From positions 5,544,501 through 5,608,500 of the forward strand of contig NZ_BCQA01000001.1 in NCBI RefSeq assembly GCF_001748145.1: 64,000 nt of DNA, given 5' to 3'. Below, in pieces: positions 10,701-19,925 of this stretch. Within the stretch, counting starts at the first letter, position 1. Each line of letters begins with the position of its first letter. A program made the position numbers and the translations under genes. The DNA is from Bosea sp. BIWAKO-01 (GTDB taxonomy: Bacteria > Pseudomonadota > Alphaproteobacteria > Rhizobiales > Beijerinckiaceae). Under the pieces are notes generated by a model. It saw nothing but the letters and a program-made list of their open reading frames with translations. It did not search any database and was not told where the DNA came from.

Positions 10701-11362
10701 CCGCCACCACCGGTGATCGGCGCGGTGACGAAACTGGCGCCTGGGCCGCTCAGGATTGCGCCGGTGCCGCCGCCGCCGCCGCCACCACCACTGCCGCTGT
10801 CATGTCCCCAGATACCGCCGAAGGGCTGGCCATCGCTCCCGTTTCCGCCGCCATTGCCTGGTCCGCCTGCACCACCCGTGAGCGATTGGCCGCCCGGCAG
10901 CGTGCCGGAGCCGCTCCTGCCGTCAAAGCCAATGGCTCCGGCACCGCCACCTCCGCCACCGCCCTTGGCGTGCGCGCCGCTGCCACCGGCTCCGCCCTGG
11001 CCGCCGCTGGCAGTGCCGCTGCGCTTGTCGCCGTGCCGGCCACCGCCACCGCCGCCACCGCCGCCTGCGAACAATCCAGAGCCGGCGCCCGCTCCGCCAG
11101 AAACAGGCCTGCTGACACCATGGCGACCGCCCGCGCCGCCTGCGCCCAGCGACTGGGCTTCGGCCGGAGATGCACCGCTCAGGATGGCGGCGAGCATGAC
11201 GCTTCCGGCCAGAACTCCGGCGATCGCCGTGGACGAGCGCAGTGCAGCCCGCTTCTGCTGCAATGCCGCGCCGCGATATGCGCACAGGCTTAGAGTCAGC
11301 GTCAGGTCAGGACGCCGGCCGGTTCGAAAGGCCGGGCTCGGCCCAGCCACACTCATGCCCAT
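4733..11362 (-). CDS. Giant autotransporter adhesin-like protein (glycine-rich, PATR repeats, C-terminal beta-barrel)
   Basis: This 2209-residue type Va secreted protein has an extended N-terminus with a hydrophobic signal core ending SPAEAQS near residue 70. An extremely glycine-rich domain follows to about residue 455, resembling PGRS-type low-complexity sequence. Next is a long beta-helical passenger. From about 1170 to 1690 it carries at least seven passenger-associated repeats of the form KxGxGxLxLTGxxxYSGGT. The last ~280 residues form an autotransporter barrel ending in the aromatic ARVGIRF. The protein should be exported by Sec and surface-exposed; adhesion is inferred from the family. 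It starts 14 nt after the AmpH-like gene. No clear Shine-Dalgarno precedes the ATG, so the exact start is uncertain. Confidence 0.9.
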   Translation of the reverse strand: MGMSVAGPSPAFRTGRRPDLTLTLSLCAYRGAALQQKRAALRSSTAIAGVLAGSVMLAAILSGASPAEAQSLGAGGAGGRHGVSRPVSGGAGAGSGLFAGGGGGGGGGRHGDKRSGTASGGQGGAGGSGAHAKGGGGGGGAGAIGFDGRSGSGTLPGGQSLTGGAGGPGNGGGNGSDGQPFGGIWGHDSGSGGGGGGGGTGAILSGPGASFVTAPITGGGGGVGGQGGQAGAGVVGMVGPVPGAGYGGAGGGGGGGGGGGIGLVLLQSGEIFLRSAMSGGNGGAGGAGGTGGDGARGALGQNCPQGLPCFLWGTDGGDGYYGGSGGNGGDGATGLYALGSGPVIVQNQAALRGGDGGAGGAGGTGGGGKNGGDGGHGGNAGNGGDGAVLPAGGRLEVQAGGVVAGGRAGVGGAAGGAGYGSYNTDPGHNGAAGQSGRGGRAVSGGGGVRVVAAGQIEGGLNADGTHADAINLSGGGNTLELQGGYRLLGNVVLTRDDGNPNTLVLGGWQNASFDFAALGNAGQAFGAFEKDGRSTWTLAGTASFTSVSIRNGGLVLSGAAELSSTTAVIAPDAGSHAAVTISGSAAKWNNAVPMVVGDRGDASLTITNGGTLISLFTLFQPQLGIATIIGREAGSHGTVLVTGAGSSWSNYSALYLGIDGSGQVTVANGGRLDSYGETIVGGKPGAPGSDAVVTGAGSRWSVHRGPGYLERADFGIGDTSSLVISDGGRVESDTMSVTGSLVVTGAGSVLTTVNSDALYHGDEAFILSGRGGGSAAVTVSDGGLIDTGRYVIALKDYGPSVLNIGAAAAAPAGAPGRLKTGGVRISTAGSLVFNHTATDYRFDAALSSASASAGTIRVLAGTTILTGDSSGFSGAVTVANSTLRMAGSARLGGAIAINAGGRVEGEGGLGAITIGNGGTLAPSGPTSLTVNGNLTANAGGTIKPSDAAALIVNGTLTLSAGSAYEYQLRSGGTPAIDSATTRVNGNLVLDGGFLNIRSGSQPAIGFHRVFTYTGALSGGGLGIGSTPATSPFAYSYVIETSQAGKVDLLVQQNGLNILQLWGSTSAGGASGTWNAGSQNWFDYAGAAPTQWGSGYGVFRGPGGTVTVDGQQNLVGLQFAGGSYTLVGGVGGSLNLRGYNGGSFVITTPEIRVLDGETATIALTITGSDGLAKTGDGRLILSGANTYTGGTVIAGGTLQIANDGNLGGAGGLTLDNGALHTTASFASGRNISFLDTGAIDTDAGTTLRLTGGLSGTGGLIKWGAGALALTGSNSWSGGTLVTAGTLIAESAGALPGMTGYALTGGRLDLNGYDLAMSLLAGTGGEIALGAAALTVDQAEDSVFAGSITGSGRVEKAGSGTLLLTGTSSYSGGTAIRGGTLAIIADANLGNASSNLALSGGGRLATLADITSGRAIALTGSGTIETMAGTTFALGGAISGTGSLVKDGWGTLALTGSASHGGGTTIAAGMLQIGNGGTSGALAGDVVNNALLSFNRTNDYVFAGAISGSGSVVQSGSGTTILTGNNSYSGGTVIRAGVLEVASDGNLGAQGTAISFFGGALRFGTAFDTSRTVLLLGNGTIDTNGRDATLTGNVYGFGDLIKTGAGTLTLTGTNFYRRTIVAAGRLVGDAASISGDIANSGTVVFDQRSDASIASVFSGTGRFDKTGRGRLELRGDSAGYSGTTTVSAGMLVVNGSLGGEIDVLAGARLQGSGSVGATTIRSGATIAPGNSIGTLTVTGDIAFERGAIYEVEVDASGMSSDLIRAGGAARLGGGSVVHLGEDGNYRANQRYTILTADQGVQGRFDDVSSRYLFLDPTLGYDATSVTLTLLRNDLPFSALAQTRNQTQTSLGLESLDEANPLWQRFTQLRDEDEGRRAFDSLSGEIHASAKTVLIEGSQMVRSAVSDRIRAAFDGIGAPHIATLAYASGKGAISTAPAESLSLWARGFGSWGQTQGDGNAASLTRSTNGLVAGLDLAATSDSRVGIMAGYSRSHFEVARRRSQGDADNYTIGLYGGARFDRLRLTGAANFTWHDLSMRRSASFPGSGEQLLSGYGAHSLQAFGEIAYRLDFGAGVFEPFANLAYVNLRSDGFRETGGIAALSAGPQTTAVTFATLGLRAQTSVELGSSTVQLNGTLGWRHAGGDLTSISLQAFAGGAPFSIAGVPIARDALVVGAGIGMKLTPAAEFSIAYDGQFAQGATDHSFNARVGIRF

Positions 11363-11376
11363 ACCGTCCGCAACGC

Positions 11377-12603
11377 TCAGCGCCCTTCCGCCGCGGGCAC
11401 GAGTTCGGCCGCGAGATCTCGGACCGCCTGCCGTATCCCCCCGAACATGGCGAAGTCGACGCGGCTGGCGACGACGAAGATGCCGAGCCTGCGGTTGGGC
11501 GAGAGCACGACATAGCTCATGAAGCCGCCGATGCCGCCGCTCTTGCCGAGCAGCAGCGGCACGCGTTCGCGCGCCGGGCTGACGATCCAGCCCAGCCCCA
11601 TCCCGTCGGAATCCGTGGCCTCGACGCCGACGAGGCGCGCAAGCCCGTCATGGGGCCGCCAGAGCGCATGCGCGAGTGTCCGCGCCGGGCGCCCGGCCGT
11701 GTCATCGGCCAGATGCCAGCGCATCCATTTCACCATGTCCTCGGCGGTGGTGTAGATGCCGGCACTGGCCTGCATCACCTCGCTCGCCTCCCAGTTCGGA
11801 TCGGGCTTGCCGAACGGGTCGAGCCCGGTCATCAGCCGGGGCTTCTGAGCCTCCGAGAGACGCAGGGCCGTGTCCGCCATGGCGAGCGGCGCGGTGACGC
11901 GCTCGCGCACCAGTTCGGCAAAGGACTTGCCACCGGCCCTGCCGAGCGCGTCGCCGAGCAGGCCGAAGCCGAAATTGGAGTACATCGCCGTAGTGCCGGG
12001 GCGGTAGGCCGGGCGATGCCCCGAGATCCAGTCCCAGTAATAGGATGCCTTGAAGGTCGCAAACGGGTTCTTCTCTTCCGCGGGCGTCGCCGGGTCCGCC
12101 ATTTCGCGCGGCAGCCCGGCCGAATACGTCGCGAGGTCGAGCAACGTGATCGGCCGGTCAGCGAAATCCAGCGGAGCCTTGCCGGGCGGGGCATAGCGAC
12201 TGAGCGGAGCGTCGAGGGAGAGCTGTCCGGTTGCGGCCATCGCGGCAAGCAGATCGGCTGCGAAGACCTTTGAAACCGAACCGACGCGGACGATCGATCG
12301 GCCGTCGGGCTCCTTGCCGCTGCCTGGCGCGGTTTCGCCATAGCCCGCAATGACGCTGTCCTCGCCCCTGACGACGGCGAGGATCAGCCCCGGGGCGCGC
12401 GCGTTCAGGAACATCGCGACGCCGGCCATCGATGCCGCATCCTGCAGGGCCAGATCTTCGGCAGCTGCCTGGCGCTGCCAGCCGGCGGACAGCATGACGG
12501 TCAGCAGGGAGGCGACGGCGAACCTTGCCGCCCTGCGGCCCGGGATGCGTCTGACGGTCGGAGCGGTGACGGTGCGGCGGAGCGGCATGGGCAAAGCGTG
12601 CAT
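11377..12603 (-). CDS. Serine beta-lactamase-like hydrolase, AmpH-like D-alanyl-D-alanine carboxypeptidase/endopeptidase
   Basis: This periplasmic class C-type penicillin-binding fold protein is about 408 residues from the chosen ATG. An N-terminal basic and hydrophobic segment ending in QAAAED is a signal peptide. The catalytic triad motifs are present: S-V-S-K (SxxK) in RVGSVSK, Y-S-N (YxN) in AMYSNFG, and K-S-G in LLGKSGG. The pattern around FLNARAPG, LDPFGKPDPNW and TTAEDMVKWM fits AmpH-like peptidoglycan hydrolases rather than true AmpC lactamases. In-frame ATGs at 12708, 12603 and 12588 are all possible; none has a strong Shine-Dalgarno. It lies directly upstream of the autotransporter, so wall remodelling during export is conceivable but unproven. 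Confidence 0.82.
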   Translation of the reverse strand: MHALPMPLRRTVTAPTVRRIPGRRAARFAVASLLTVMLSAGWQRQAAAEDLALQDAASMAGVAMFLNARAPGLILAVVRGEDSVIAGYGETAPGSGKEPDGRSIVRVGSVSKVFAADLLAAMAATGQLSLDAPLSRYAPPGKAPLDFADRPITLLDLATYSAGLPREMADPATPAEEKNPFATFKASYYWDWISGHRPAYRPGTTAMYSNFGFGLLGDALGRAGGKSFAELVRERVTAPLAMADTALRLSEAQKPRLMTGLDPFGKPDPNWEASEVMQASAGIYTTAEDMVKWMRWHLADDTAGRPARTLAHALWRPHDGLARLVGVEATDSDGMGLGWIVSPARERVPLLLGKSGGIGGFMSYVVLSPNRRLGIFVVASRVDFAMFGGIRQAVRDLAAELVPAAEGR

Positions 12604-12759
12604 CGGTTGATCGGTTCGCCTATCGGGTTGGCGTGCCGGGCGGGAGGCAAGCCGAATTCGACCAACCGACATGCCGGTTCGATGAATGCCCCTGCCGATC
12701 GGTTTCATCGTGAGAAATCGGTAAACCGGCAGCGGGATTCGGTGCGCAAAACGCCCCGC

Positions 12760-13740
12760 TCAAATTCCGAGTCGCTGCCGCAATTCCTGCCGGTAGGGGC
12801 GCGACACGGGCCAGGCGTCCGCGAGCTGGCCGAGCGCAATCTTCCAGCCATTCCCGTCGCGTCGGTCGAGGCCGCGGACATGCTGCAGGTTGACGATCGC
12901 GGTGCGGTGGACGCGCAGGAAGGAGGCCGACGGCAGCAGCCCGGTCCAGAGGGCGAGCGGGCGCAGGTCGAGGACCGTCGAGCCATCTTTCAGCCAGACC
13001 TTCGCATAGTCGCGCGCCGAGCGGACGCCGAGAATGGTATGCGGCTCCACACCGATGATCTGCCCCTGCCGACGCAGATGGATCAAGGGTGCGAACGCCC
13101 TCGCCGGGTCGGCCAGCACCTGCTCGCTGCGGTGCGATCCGTAACGCGCCAGCGCGATCAGCTCCGCACATTGAAACAGGGCCCTGATATCCGCCTGCGG
13201 CCAGCGCCGGGCTGCAGTAGTCGCGTCGAAGCCGATACAGGCGCGGAGCTGTCCGCCATGGAAGACCGGCACGCTGAGCACGCTCCGGTCGCCCTGGCGG
13301 AGCATCTCGACCTGGAGCTGGCGAGCCGGGCGTGGCAAGTCGGCAACCCGATTGATCATCACAGCCTTGCCCGACACCAGAAACTGCTGCAGCCAGGCAA
13401 TCATCGTCACCGGCGTGTTCTGCAGGTCCTCGACGAAGGAGCGAACGCCCTGCCTGCTCCATTCATGGGTGTTCCGGAAGCGCAGCAACGCGGCGTCGTA
13501 TTCGAACATCCAGGCCCGGTCGGCACCGGCAAGCGCGCCGATCTCAGCCAGCGCAGCCGTGATCCCGACATCCGCCGGCTCCTGAATCAGCCGCTTGGCC
13601 GTACGATGGGGCCAGTCCGGCCCCGGTCCATCGCCGCAATCGGACAGCGAACAGGCCTCGTAGACGGCATCAGGCAGCTCGCCTGCCGGGGTGCCTGCCT
13701 CCGCCTGTGCAACGACCTGCCAGCTGCCTGTGCCACGCAC
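12760..13740 (-). CDS. GAF-LytTR transcriptional regulator
   Basis: This is a one-component regulator of about 326 residues. A GAF-like domain (roughly residues 55-200; GADRAWMFEYD, SVLSVPVFHGGQLRACIGFD) precedes a C-terminal LytTR DNA-binding domain (IIGVEPHTILGVRSA, FLRVHRTAIVNLQHV, PVSRPYRQELR). The phenylalanine/arginine/histidine FLRVHR signature is typical of LytTR. There is no receiver domain, so the GAF domain probably binds a small ligand directly. A GTG at 13740 preceded by AGGGGGA is preferred over a TTG at 13818, which would add a cysteine-rich leader. Its target is unknown; the adjacent AmpH/autotransporter pair is the nearest candidate. Confidence 0.82.
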   Translation of the reverse strand: MRGTGSWQVVAQAEAGTPAGELPDAVYEACSLSDCGDGPGPDWPHRTAKRLIQEPADVGITAALAEIGALAGADRAWMFEYDAALLRFRNTHEWSRQGVRSFVEDLQNTPVTMIAWLQQFLVSGKAVMINRVADLPRPARQLQVEMLRQGDRSVLSVPVFHGGQLRACIGFDATTAARRWPQADIRALFQCAELIALARYGSHRSEQVLADPARAFAPLIHLRRQGQIIGVEPHTILGVRSARDYAKVWLKDGSTVLDLRPLALWTGLLPSASFLRVHRTAIVNLQHVRGLDRRDGNGWKIALGQLADAWPVSRPYRQELRQRLGI

Positions 13741-13857
13741 GGCGATTCCCCCTGCTGCATCCGCACATTTGGCGGCGCCCACTGTGCAGGTGCAACCGAA
13801 ATATCGGCAGCTGCGCAACCAGTCCGAGCGATGGCAGGCGGGGCCGTGCTTGCTCGC

Positions 13858-14739
13858 TCAGCGTGATTGCAGCGTCGGGTCGAGCCGGTCGCGGACCCAG
13901 TCGCCGATGATTGAAATCGACATGGTCGTCAGGAAGATCGCCATGCCGGGCAGGATCGCGATCCACCATGCGGTGGTCAGATAGGCGCGCCCTGCCCCCA
14001 GCATCTGGCCAAGGCTGGTCAGAGGTGGGCGGATGCCGAGGCCGAGGAAACTGAGCGAGGTTTCGAGCAGGATCACCTGCGGGAAATTGAGCGTGAACTG
14101 AACGATCAGCACGCTCAGGATGTTGGGGAGGATATGCCGGAGATAGACATGTCGCGCCGGAGCGCCGAGCGCGACCACGGCCGTCGCATAGCCTTGCGTG
14201 TTTGCGGCGATGACGACGCCCCGCGTCAGCCTCGCAAAGACCTCCCAGCCGTAGAACCCCATGATGGCGATGAAGAGCATGAAGCCGCCACCGAACATGG
14301 CGATCAGTGCGAGCGCGATCATCATGAAGGGCAGCGACGCCTGGACGTCGGCCAGCATCATGATCGCCTCCTCGACGAAGCCGCGGAAATGCGCCGCGAT
14401 GAAGCCGAGCGCCGTGCCGATCAGGGCACCGATCAAGGTGCCGCCGAGCGCGACAAGCACGCTGAAGCGGATGGCGTAGATCAAGCGGCTCAGGACATCG
14501 CGGCCGAGTTCGTCGGTGCCGAGCAGGTGGTCCGTCGTCCCACCCAGGAAGACCGGCGGCCTGAGGCGCTTGAGCAGCGCTTGCGCGCGATAGTCATAGG
14601 GCGCCAGCCAATCCGCGAAGAGAAAGACGACGACGATCAACGCCAGCAGGGCAAGGGCGACGACGACGAGGACGGGATAGCGCGCTTCCGCTCGCACCGG
14701 AGTGTCGTCAGCCCGACGGAAGGACCATGGCATCGCCAT
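13858..14739 (-). CDS. ABC transporter permease, DppC/OppC type
   Basis: This 293-residue inner-membrane permease of a peptide/opine/nickel-type importer has an N-terminal cytoplasmic segment, a first membrane helix (VALALLALIVVVFLFADWLAPY) and then the DppC-type PVFLGGTTDHLLGTDELGRDV region. The EAA loop follows near VALGAPARHVYLRHILPN. The length is typical for the family. It starts one base after the stop of the DppB-like permease and ends the operon. Its partner proteins are the DppB-like permease, two ATPases and the binding protein encoded upstream. Confidence 0.92.
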   Translation of the reverse strand: MAMPWSFRRADDTPVRAEARYPVLVVVALALLALIVVVFLFADWLAPYDYRAQALLKRLRPPVFLGGTTDHLLGTDELGRDVLSRLIYAIRFSVLVALGGTLIGALIGTALGFIAAHFRGFVEEAIMMLADVQASLPFMMIALALIAMFGGGFMLFIAIMGFYGWEVFARLTRGVVIAANTQGYATAVVALGAPARHVYLRHILPNILSVLIVQFTLNFPQVILLETSLSFLGLGIRPPLTSLGQMLGAGRAYLTTAWWIAILPGMAIFLTTMSISIIGDWVRDRLDPTLQSR

Positions 14740-14740
14740 C

Positions 14741-15676
14741 TCAGTTCTCCGAACGTGCGGCGCGCATGCGCGGATCGATCAGGGTGTAGATCGCGTCTAC
14801 AGCGAGATTGGCGAGGATCATGGTGACCGAGACCATGATCAGGATCGCCTGGACCAGCGCGAAATCGCGCGACGTCACCGCGTTGACGAGAAGCCGACCG
14901 ACGCCGGGGACCGCAAACACCGTCTCGACGATGATCGAGCCCGCGACGAGATCGCCGAGCTTGAGCCCGATGATGGTGATGATCGGGATCGCGGCGTTGG
15001 GCAGTGCGTGCCAGAGCACGCGGCGCATGCTCGGCACGCCCTTGGCGCGGGCCGCCACGACATATTGCTTGTTGAGGACCTCGAGCATCGCCGAGCGGGT
15101 GAAACGCGCGAATGTACCGGCGAAATGCGTTCCCAGCGTCACGGCCGGCAGGATCAGGTGCAGGGCCGTCGCGTCGCCCGAACTCGGCAGCAGCCGCCAA
15201 TGCAGCGAGAACAGCAGGATCAGCAGGATGCCGAGGAAGAAATTCGGCAGGCTGAAGCCGAGCACGGCGAAGCTCATCACCAGCCGGTCCACCGGCCGAT
15301 TGCGGTTCAGCGCCGCGACGATGCCGAAGCCGACGCCGAGAATGAGGCCAAGCACGAAGGCCGTCAGCCCAAGCCTCAGCGTATGGGGGAGCGCGCCTGC
15401 GATCAGCTCCACCGCCGGGCGCTGGTCGGAGAGCGAGAGGCCGAAATCGCCTTGTGCGATGCCAGCGAGATAGGAAACGTATTGCTGCCAGAGGGGTCGA
15501 TCGAGCCCGAATTTCTCGCGGTAATGCGCGATGAGTTCGGGCGAGGCCTGGTCTCCGACCAGCGCGTCGATCGGATCCCCCGACAGGTTCAGCGCGACGA
15601 AGGTCAGGGTCACGATCAGCCACACCGTCAGGAGGCCGCGCGCCAGCTTGGTCAGGAATTGACGGCCCGGCATCAT
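14741..15676 (-). CDS. ABC transporter permease, DppB/OppB type
   Basis: This 311-residue integral membrane permease has the N-terminal helix [20 protein letters not shown] typical of DppB, an EAA loop ([21 protein letters not shown]) that docks to the ATPases, and the conserved C-terminus [12 protein letters not shown]. It overlaps the upstream phosphodiesterase gene by four bases (ATGA), indicating translational coupling. With the DppC-like protein it should form the heterodimeric membrane channel of this importer. Confidence 0.93.
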   Translation of the reverse strand: MMPGRQFLTKLARGLLTVWLIVTLTFVALNLSGDPIDALVGDQASPELIAHYREKFGLDRPLWQQYVSYLAGIAQGDFGLSLSDQRPAVELIAGALPHTLRLGLTAFVLGLILGVGFGIVAALNRNRPVDRLVMSFAVLGFSLPNFFLGILLILLFSLHWRLLPSSGDATALHLILPAVTLGTHFAGTFARFTRSAMLEVLNKQYVVAARAKGVPSMRRVLWHALPNAAIPIITIIGLKLGDLVAGSIIVETVFAVPGVGRLLVNAVTSRDFALVQAILIMVSVTMILANLAVDAIYTLIDPRMRAARSEN

Positions 15677-16398
15677 GACGCCACGCGGTTCTGTGCCCCG
15701 ACGAGCAGGTCGGGGTCATTGAGCAGCACGGCCTGCGGGGATTTCCCGAGGATGGCAGCAAGGCCCTCGGTATCGACATCACCGACGCGGCGCCCGGTTC
15801 CGCTCCCCCCCGCCGTGACCCAGACCGGCACACGGCCGAGCAGGCCTGTCGCAACCTTTCCGTCGAGAGCGCCTTCCCAGATACGGAAGGCGCTTGCTCC
15901 CGCCGCCGCGAAATGGTTCGGATTTGCCGTGTCGGGAAGGAAGGCGAGCACCCGGACGCCCGGCATCTGGAGCCGGGCATGGGCGACCTGCAGGACGTCG
16001 CGCACGCCGATCCATACCCGGTCGCGCAGGCCTGCCCCGCCGATCACCGCGATCACCGCGTCGATGATTGTCAGGTCCTGCGTCTTGACGTCGATCAGGG
16101 CTTGCCGATGTGGGCAGATCGCTGCGAGCGCCTCGGCGAGCGTCGCGAGCCGGATGCCGCTTGAGCGCGCGATCGCCGCCAGTTCCGCGTGGGTGGTTGT
16201 CGCGATAGCCGCGGCGCTGCCTGCAAGCCGGGCCAGGTCTGGATCATGCGCGGCGATGACGACGCCGTCCGCGGTCAGGCGCGCATCGGTCTCGACGAGA
16301 TCGGCCCCGGCGGCGATCGCCGCCCGATAGGCCTCCAGCGTATTCTCCGGGTATCTGGCGGAGTGACCGCGATGGGCAATGACAAGCGGCCGGTTCAC
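15673..16398 (-). CDS. Glycerophosphodiester phosphodiesterase embedded in ABC operon
   Basis: This 241-residue enzyme of the GDPD TIM-barrel family shows [30 protein letters not shown] and LIDVKT, the metal-binding and general acid/base motifs. Family members hydrolyse glycerophosphodiesters to sn-glycerol 3-phosphate plus an alcohol. No signal peptide is seen, so it should act in the cytoplasm on imported substrate. The start is the GTG at 16398, which overlaps the ATPase stop as GTGA; a longer frame reaching 16485 would overlap that gene further. Its place between transporter genes, with coupled overlaps on both sides, argues that the importer carries a phosphodiester. Confidence 0.9.
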   Translation of the reverse strand: MNRPLVIAHRGHSARYPENTLEAYRAAIAAGADLVETDARLTADGVVIAAHDPDLARLAGSAAAIATTTHAELAAIARSSGIRLATLAEALAAICPHRQALIDVKTQDLTIIDAVIAVIGGAGLRDRVWIGVRDVLQVAHARLQMPGVRVLAFLPDTANPNHFAAAGASAFRIWEGALDGKVATGLLGRVPVWVTAGGSGTGRRVGDVDTEGLAAILGKSPQAVLLNDPDLLVGAQNRVAS

Positions 16399-17383
16399 GA
16401 TTCTGCCCTCAGTTCTTCGGCGAAATGGCAGCGGACGCTGCGGCCCCCCTCGACCGCTCGCAACTGCGGCATCTCGGCGGAGCAACGCGGGCGGGCATAG
16501 GGGCAGCGGGTGTGGAAATGACAGCCCGGAGGCGGATTGGCCGGCGACGGCGGATCGCCCATGAGCCGGGCCGATCGCGTGCGCCTGGGCGCCGAGAGAT
16601 CGGGTATCGCGGCCAGAAGCGCCATGGTGTAGGGGTGCAGCGGCTGCCGGTAGACCGGATCCGTCGGCCCCTCCTCGACGATCTGGCCGAGATACATCAC
16701 GGCGATGCGGTGCGAGAGCTGTTTCACCACGCGCAAATCGTGGGAGATGAAGAGATAGGCGATGTCGAACCGCTCCTGCAGCTCCTGCAGGAGTTCGGTC
16801 ACCTTCGATTGAACGGAGACATCGAGCGCCGAGACCGGTTCATCACAGACGATCAGGCTGGGTTTCATGGCCAGCGCGCGGGCGATGACGACGCGCTGCG
16901 CCTGGCCGCCACTGATCTGATGGGGAAAGTGTCCGGCTGTTTCCGGCGGGAGGGCCACCGCCCGCATCAGGCGCGTGACCTCGGCATCGCGACCGGCCCG
17001 ATCTCCGATCTCGTGCAGGTCGAGCGGCTCGCGGATCTGCTGGCCGATACTCAGCCGCGGATCGAGCGCCGATTGCGGATTCTGGAAGATCATCTGGATG
17101 TCGCGGCGCTGCCGCTGCCAGTCGCCCGGGCTCAAACCGGCAAGGTCGCGCCCCTTGAAGACGATCTCGCCGCCGCTCGGACGCTCGAGCCCGACGATCA
17201 TCCGGCCGGTCGTGGACTTGCCGCAACCGGATTCCCCGACAAGGCCGAGCGTCTCACCGACCCGCAGCATGAGCGAGACATCTTCGACGGCGCGGATCGT
17301 CCGCTGCGACCGGAAGAAGGAGCGTCCGCCGCCGAAATGGCGACGCAGCTTCGAGACCCGCAGCAGCGGCTCCGACCGTTCAT

Positions 17384-17387
<4 letters not shown>
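16395..17387 (-). CDS. ABC transporter ATP-binding protein, DppF/OppF type
   Basis: This 330-residue ATPase has Walker [10 protein letters not shown], an ABC signature in [11 protein letters not shown], and Walker [14 protein letters not shown]. The C-terminal oligopeptide-transporter extension contains four spaced cysteines ([21 protein letters not shown]), which in some family members bind an iron-sulfur cluster. It overlaps the DppD-like gene by four bases (ATGA) and the downstream phosphodiesterase by four bases. It should pair with the DppD-like ATPase to power import. Confidence 0.93.
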
Positions 17388-18243
<856 letters not shown>

Positions 18244-18247
<4 letters not shown>

Positions 18248-19851
18248 TTCGCGCCGATCGACAGGTTCGAGGGGCGGAAGTCCATGTAGTACTGGCTATA
18301 GGGCGTCCAGTTGACGCCCTTCTTGAGCGCGTAGCCGGTGACGGGGTTGTAGAGCATCGTCATCGGCATATCGTCCTCGAAGGCGACGAGCAGCTTCGCG
18401 AACTGCGCCTTGCGCTTGGTCTCTTCGGTCTCGGCGAGCAGTTCCCTGGCGGCCTCGTTGAACGCCGCGCTCGCGCCGTAATATTTCCAGGTGTTCTGAT
18501 TGTCGGTGGCGGGGCCCCACAGGGTCAGGATCGCGCCTGCCGGATCAGGCACGCGATAGGTGTTCGACCAGGCGAATACCTGGGCACCGGGCTTGCGGAC
18601 ATCCTTGAAGCTGTCGACGAAATCGATGCGCGCATTGATGCCGACTGCCCGCCACATCTCCTGGATGACCTGCGCTGCCTCGACATTATAGAGGTAATAG
18701 TTCGGGATCAGCCTGTAGGAGATCTCCTGGCCCTTGTAGGAGCTTTCGGCGAGGAGCTTCTTGGCGAGCACGGGATCGTAGGAATAGCCCTTGTTCTCCT
18801 TGACATAGATCGGCCCGAAACTCGGCAGCTGGTGGCCGTTTGGTGCATAGGTCTGGCCCTTCCAGAGAGCGTCGATCAGCCCCTTGCGGTCGATCGCCAG
18901 GCTCATCGCGTGGCGCAGCTTCTTGTCGGAGAGCACCGGGTCACTGGTGTTGAACTGGAGCACATGGCTGTTCTCCAGTGGCTCCGTCTTCAGCGTGACA
19001 TCCTTGTAGCGCTTGAGGCCGTCCCACTGGTCCGGCGGGATCTCGACGGCAATATCGAAATCACCCGCGACGAGGCCGGCAACACGGGCTGCGACCTCGG
19101 GAACCGAGCGGAAGGTAATGGATTTCGCCGCCGGCGCGCCCTCGAAATAGCGATCGAACGCGGCAAGCCTGATGCGGTCGTTCTTCTGGTAGTCGACGAA
19201 GCTATAGGGGCCCGTGCCGACGGGCTTCCAGCGCAGCGCTTTGGCCGCCTGATCCATCCAGGTCTTCGCTTCGACACCCTCCGTCCTGAACTTGTTCCAG
19301 GCCTCGTCGCAAATGACGAAGGACATGTAGCTCGACAGGCGGTGCTCGATGATCGGGTCGTGCTGGGCCGTCGTGATCCGGATCGTAAGGTCGTCGAGCT
19401 TCTCGACATTGGTGAAATTGCCGAAATAGACGCGGCCATCGGGATAATAGGGCTTGGCGCCCCAGAGCCGGTCGGCGGAGAAGGTCGCCAGCACGTCATT
19501 GGCGTTGAACGGGCTGCCATCATGGCAGACGACGCCGCTGCGCAGCTTCATGTCGAAGGTGGTCGGCGTGCTCCAGGACCAGCTTTCCGCCAGCCCAGGA
19601 ACCAGTTTTGCGCCGCCGTCAGCCGTCGGATGCGCGAAATCGCGCCGGATCAACGTATCGAAGATCGAGTAATAGACACGGACGTCGACATTGCCGGTGT
19701 TCTCGCCGGGGTCGAGCGAGCGCGCCAGTTCGTTCACGGCCACCGTGAGTACCGGCCGCTCCGCTGCCGCGGCGCCGGGTTGCGCGGACGCAACCAGCCC
19801 CGAGCCAAGCACCGCCCAAAGCCCAGCGTTGCGTTTCATCGCTCTTGCCAT
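18244..19851 (-). CDS. Periplasmic solute-binding protein, SBP_bac_5 family
   Basis: This 535-residue extracytoplasmic binding protein of the dipeptide/opine/nickel class starts with an N-terminal basic and hydrophobic signal ending QPGAAAAE. The mature part has family motifs such as [23 protein letters not shown] and the lobe-closing [15 protein letters not shown]. The ATG at 19851 is supported by GGGAGG seven bases upstream; the open frame continues 5' without a better start. It is the first transporter gene after the RpiR regulator (74 nt gap). The ligand is unknown; the embedded phosphodiesterase suggests a glycerophosphodiester or similar compound. Confidence 0.92.
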
Positions 19852-19871
19852 TGCATCCTCCCTTGGGGGCG

Positions 19872-19885
19872 CCCCGCTACCGGGG
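19872..19885 (-). promoter_or_regulatory. Small GC hairpin between rpiR-like and binding-protein genes
   Basis: CCCCG-CTAC-CGGGG forms a 5-bp stem with a tetraloop in the 74-nt gap ahead of the binding-protein gene. It has no T-tract. It could stabilise the transporter mRNA segment or cause partial attenuation, which would allow more binding protein than regulator. This is a weak inference from sequence alone. Confidence 0.3.
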
Positions 19886-19925
19886 TCCTTGTTCAGTGGT
19901 CCGATCACTCGCGACGCCGCAGCCG

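Noticed and set aside
9455..11293. 612-codon open frame antisense to the glycine-rich part of the autotransporter
   Set aside because: Low-complexity Ala/Arg/Thr translation caused by GGC repeats on the other strand; no domain or start signal.
13741..13818. Cysteine-rich leader of the GAF-LytTR regulator as a metal-binding domain
   Set aside because: A GTG with a strong Shine-Dalgarno lies downstream at 13740, so the cysteine-rich segment is probably untranslated.
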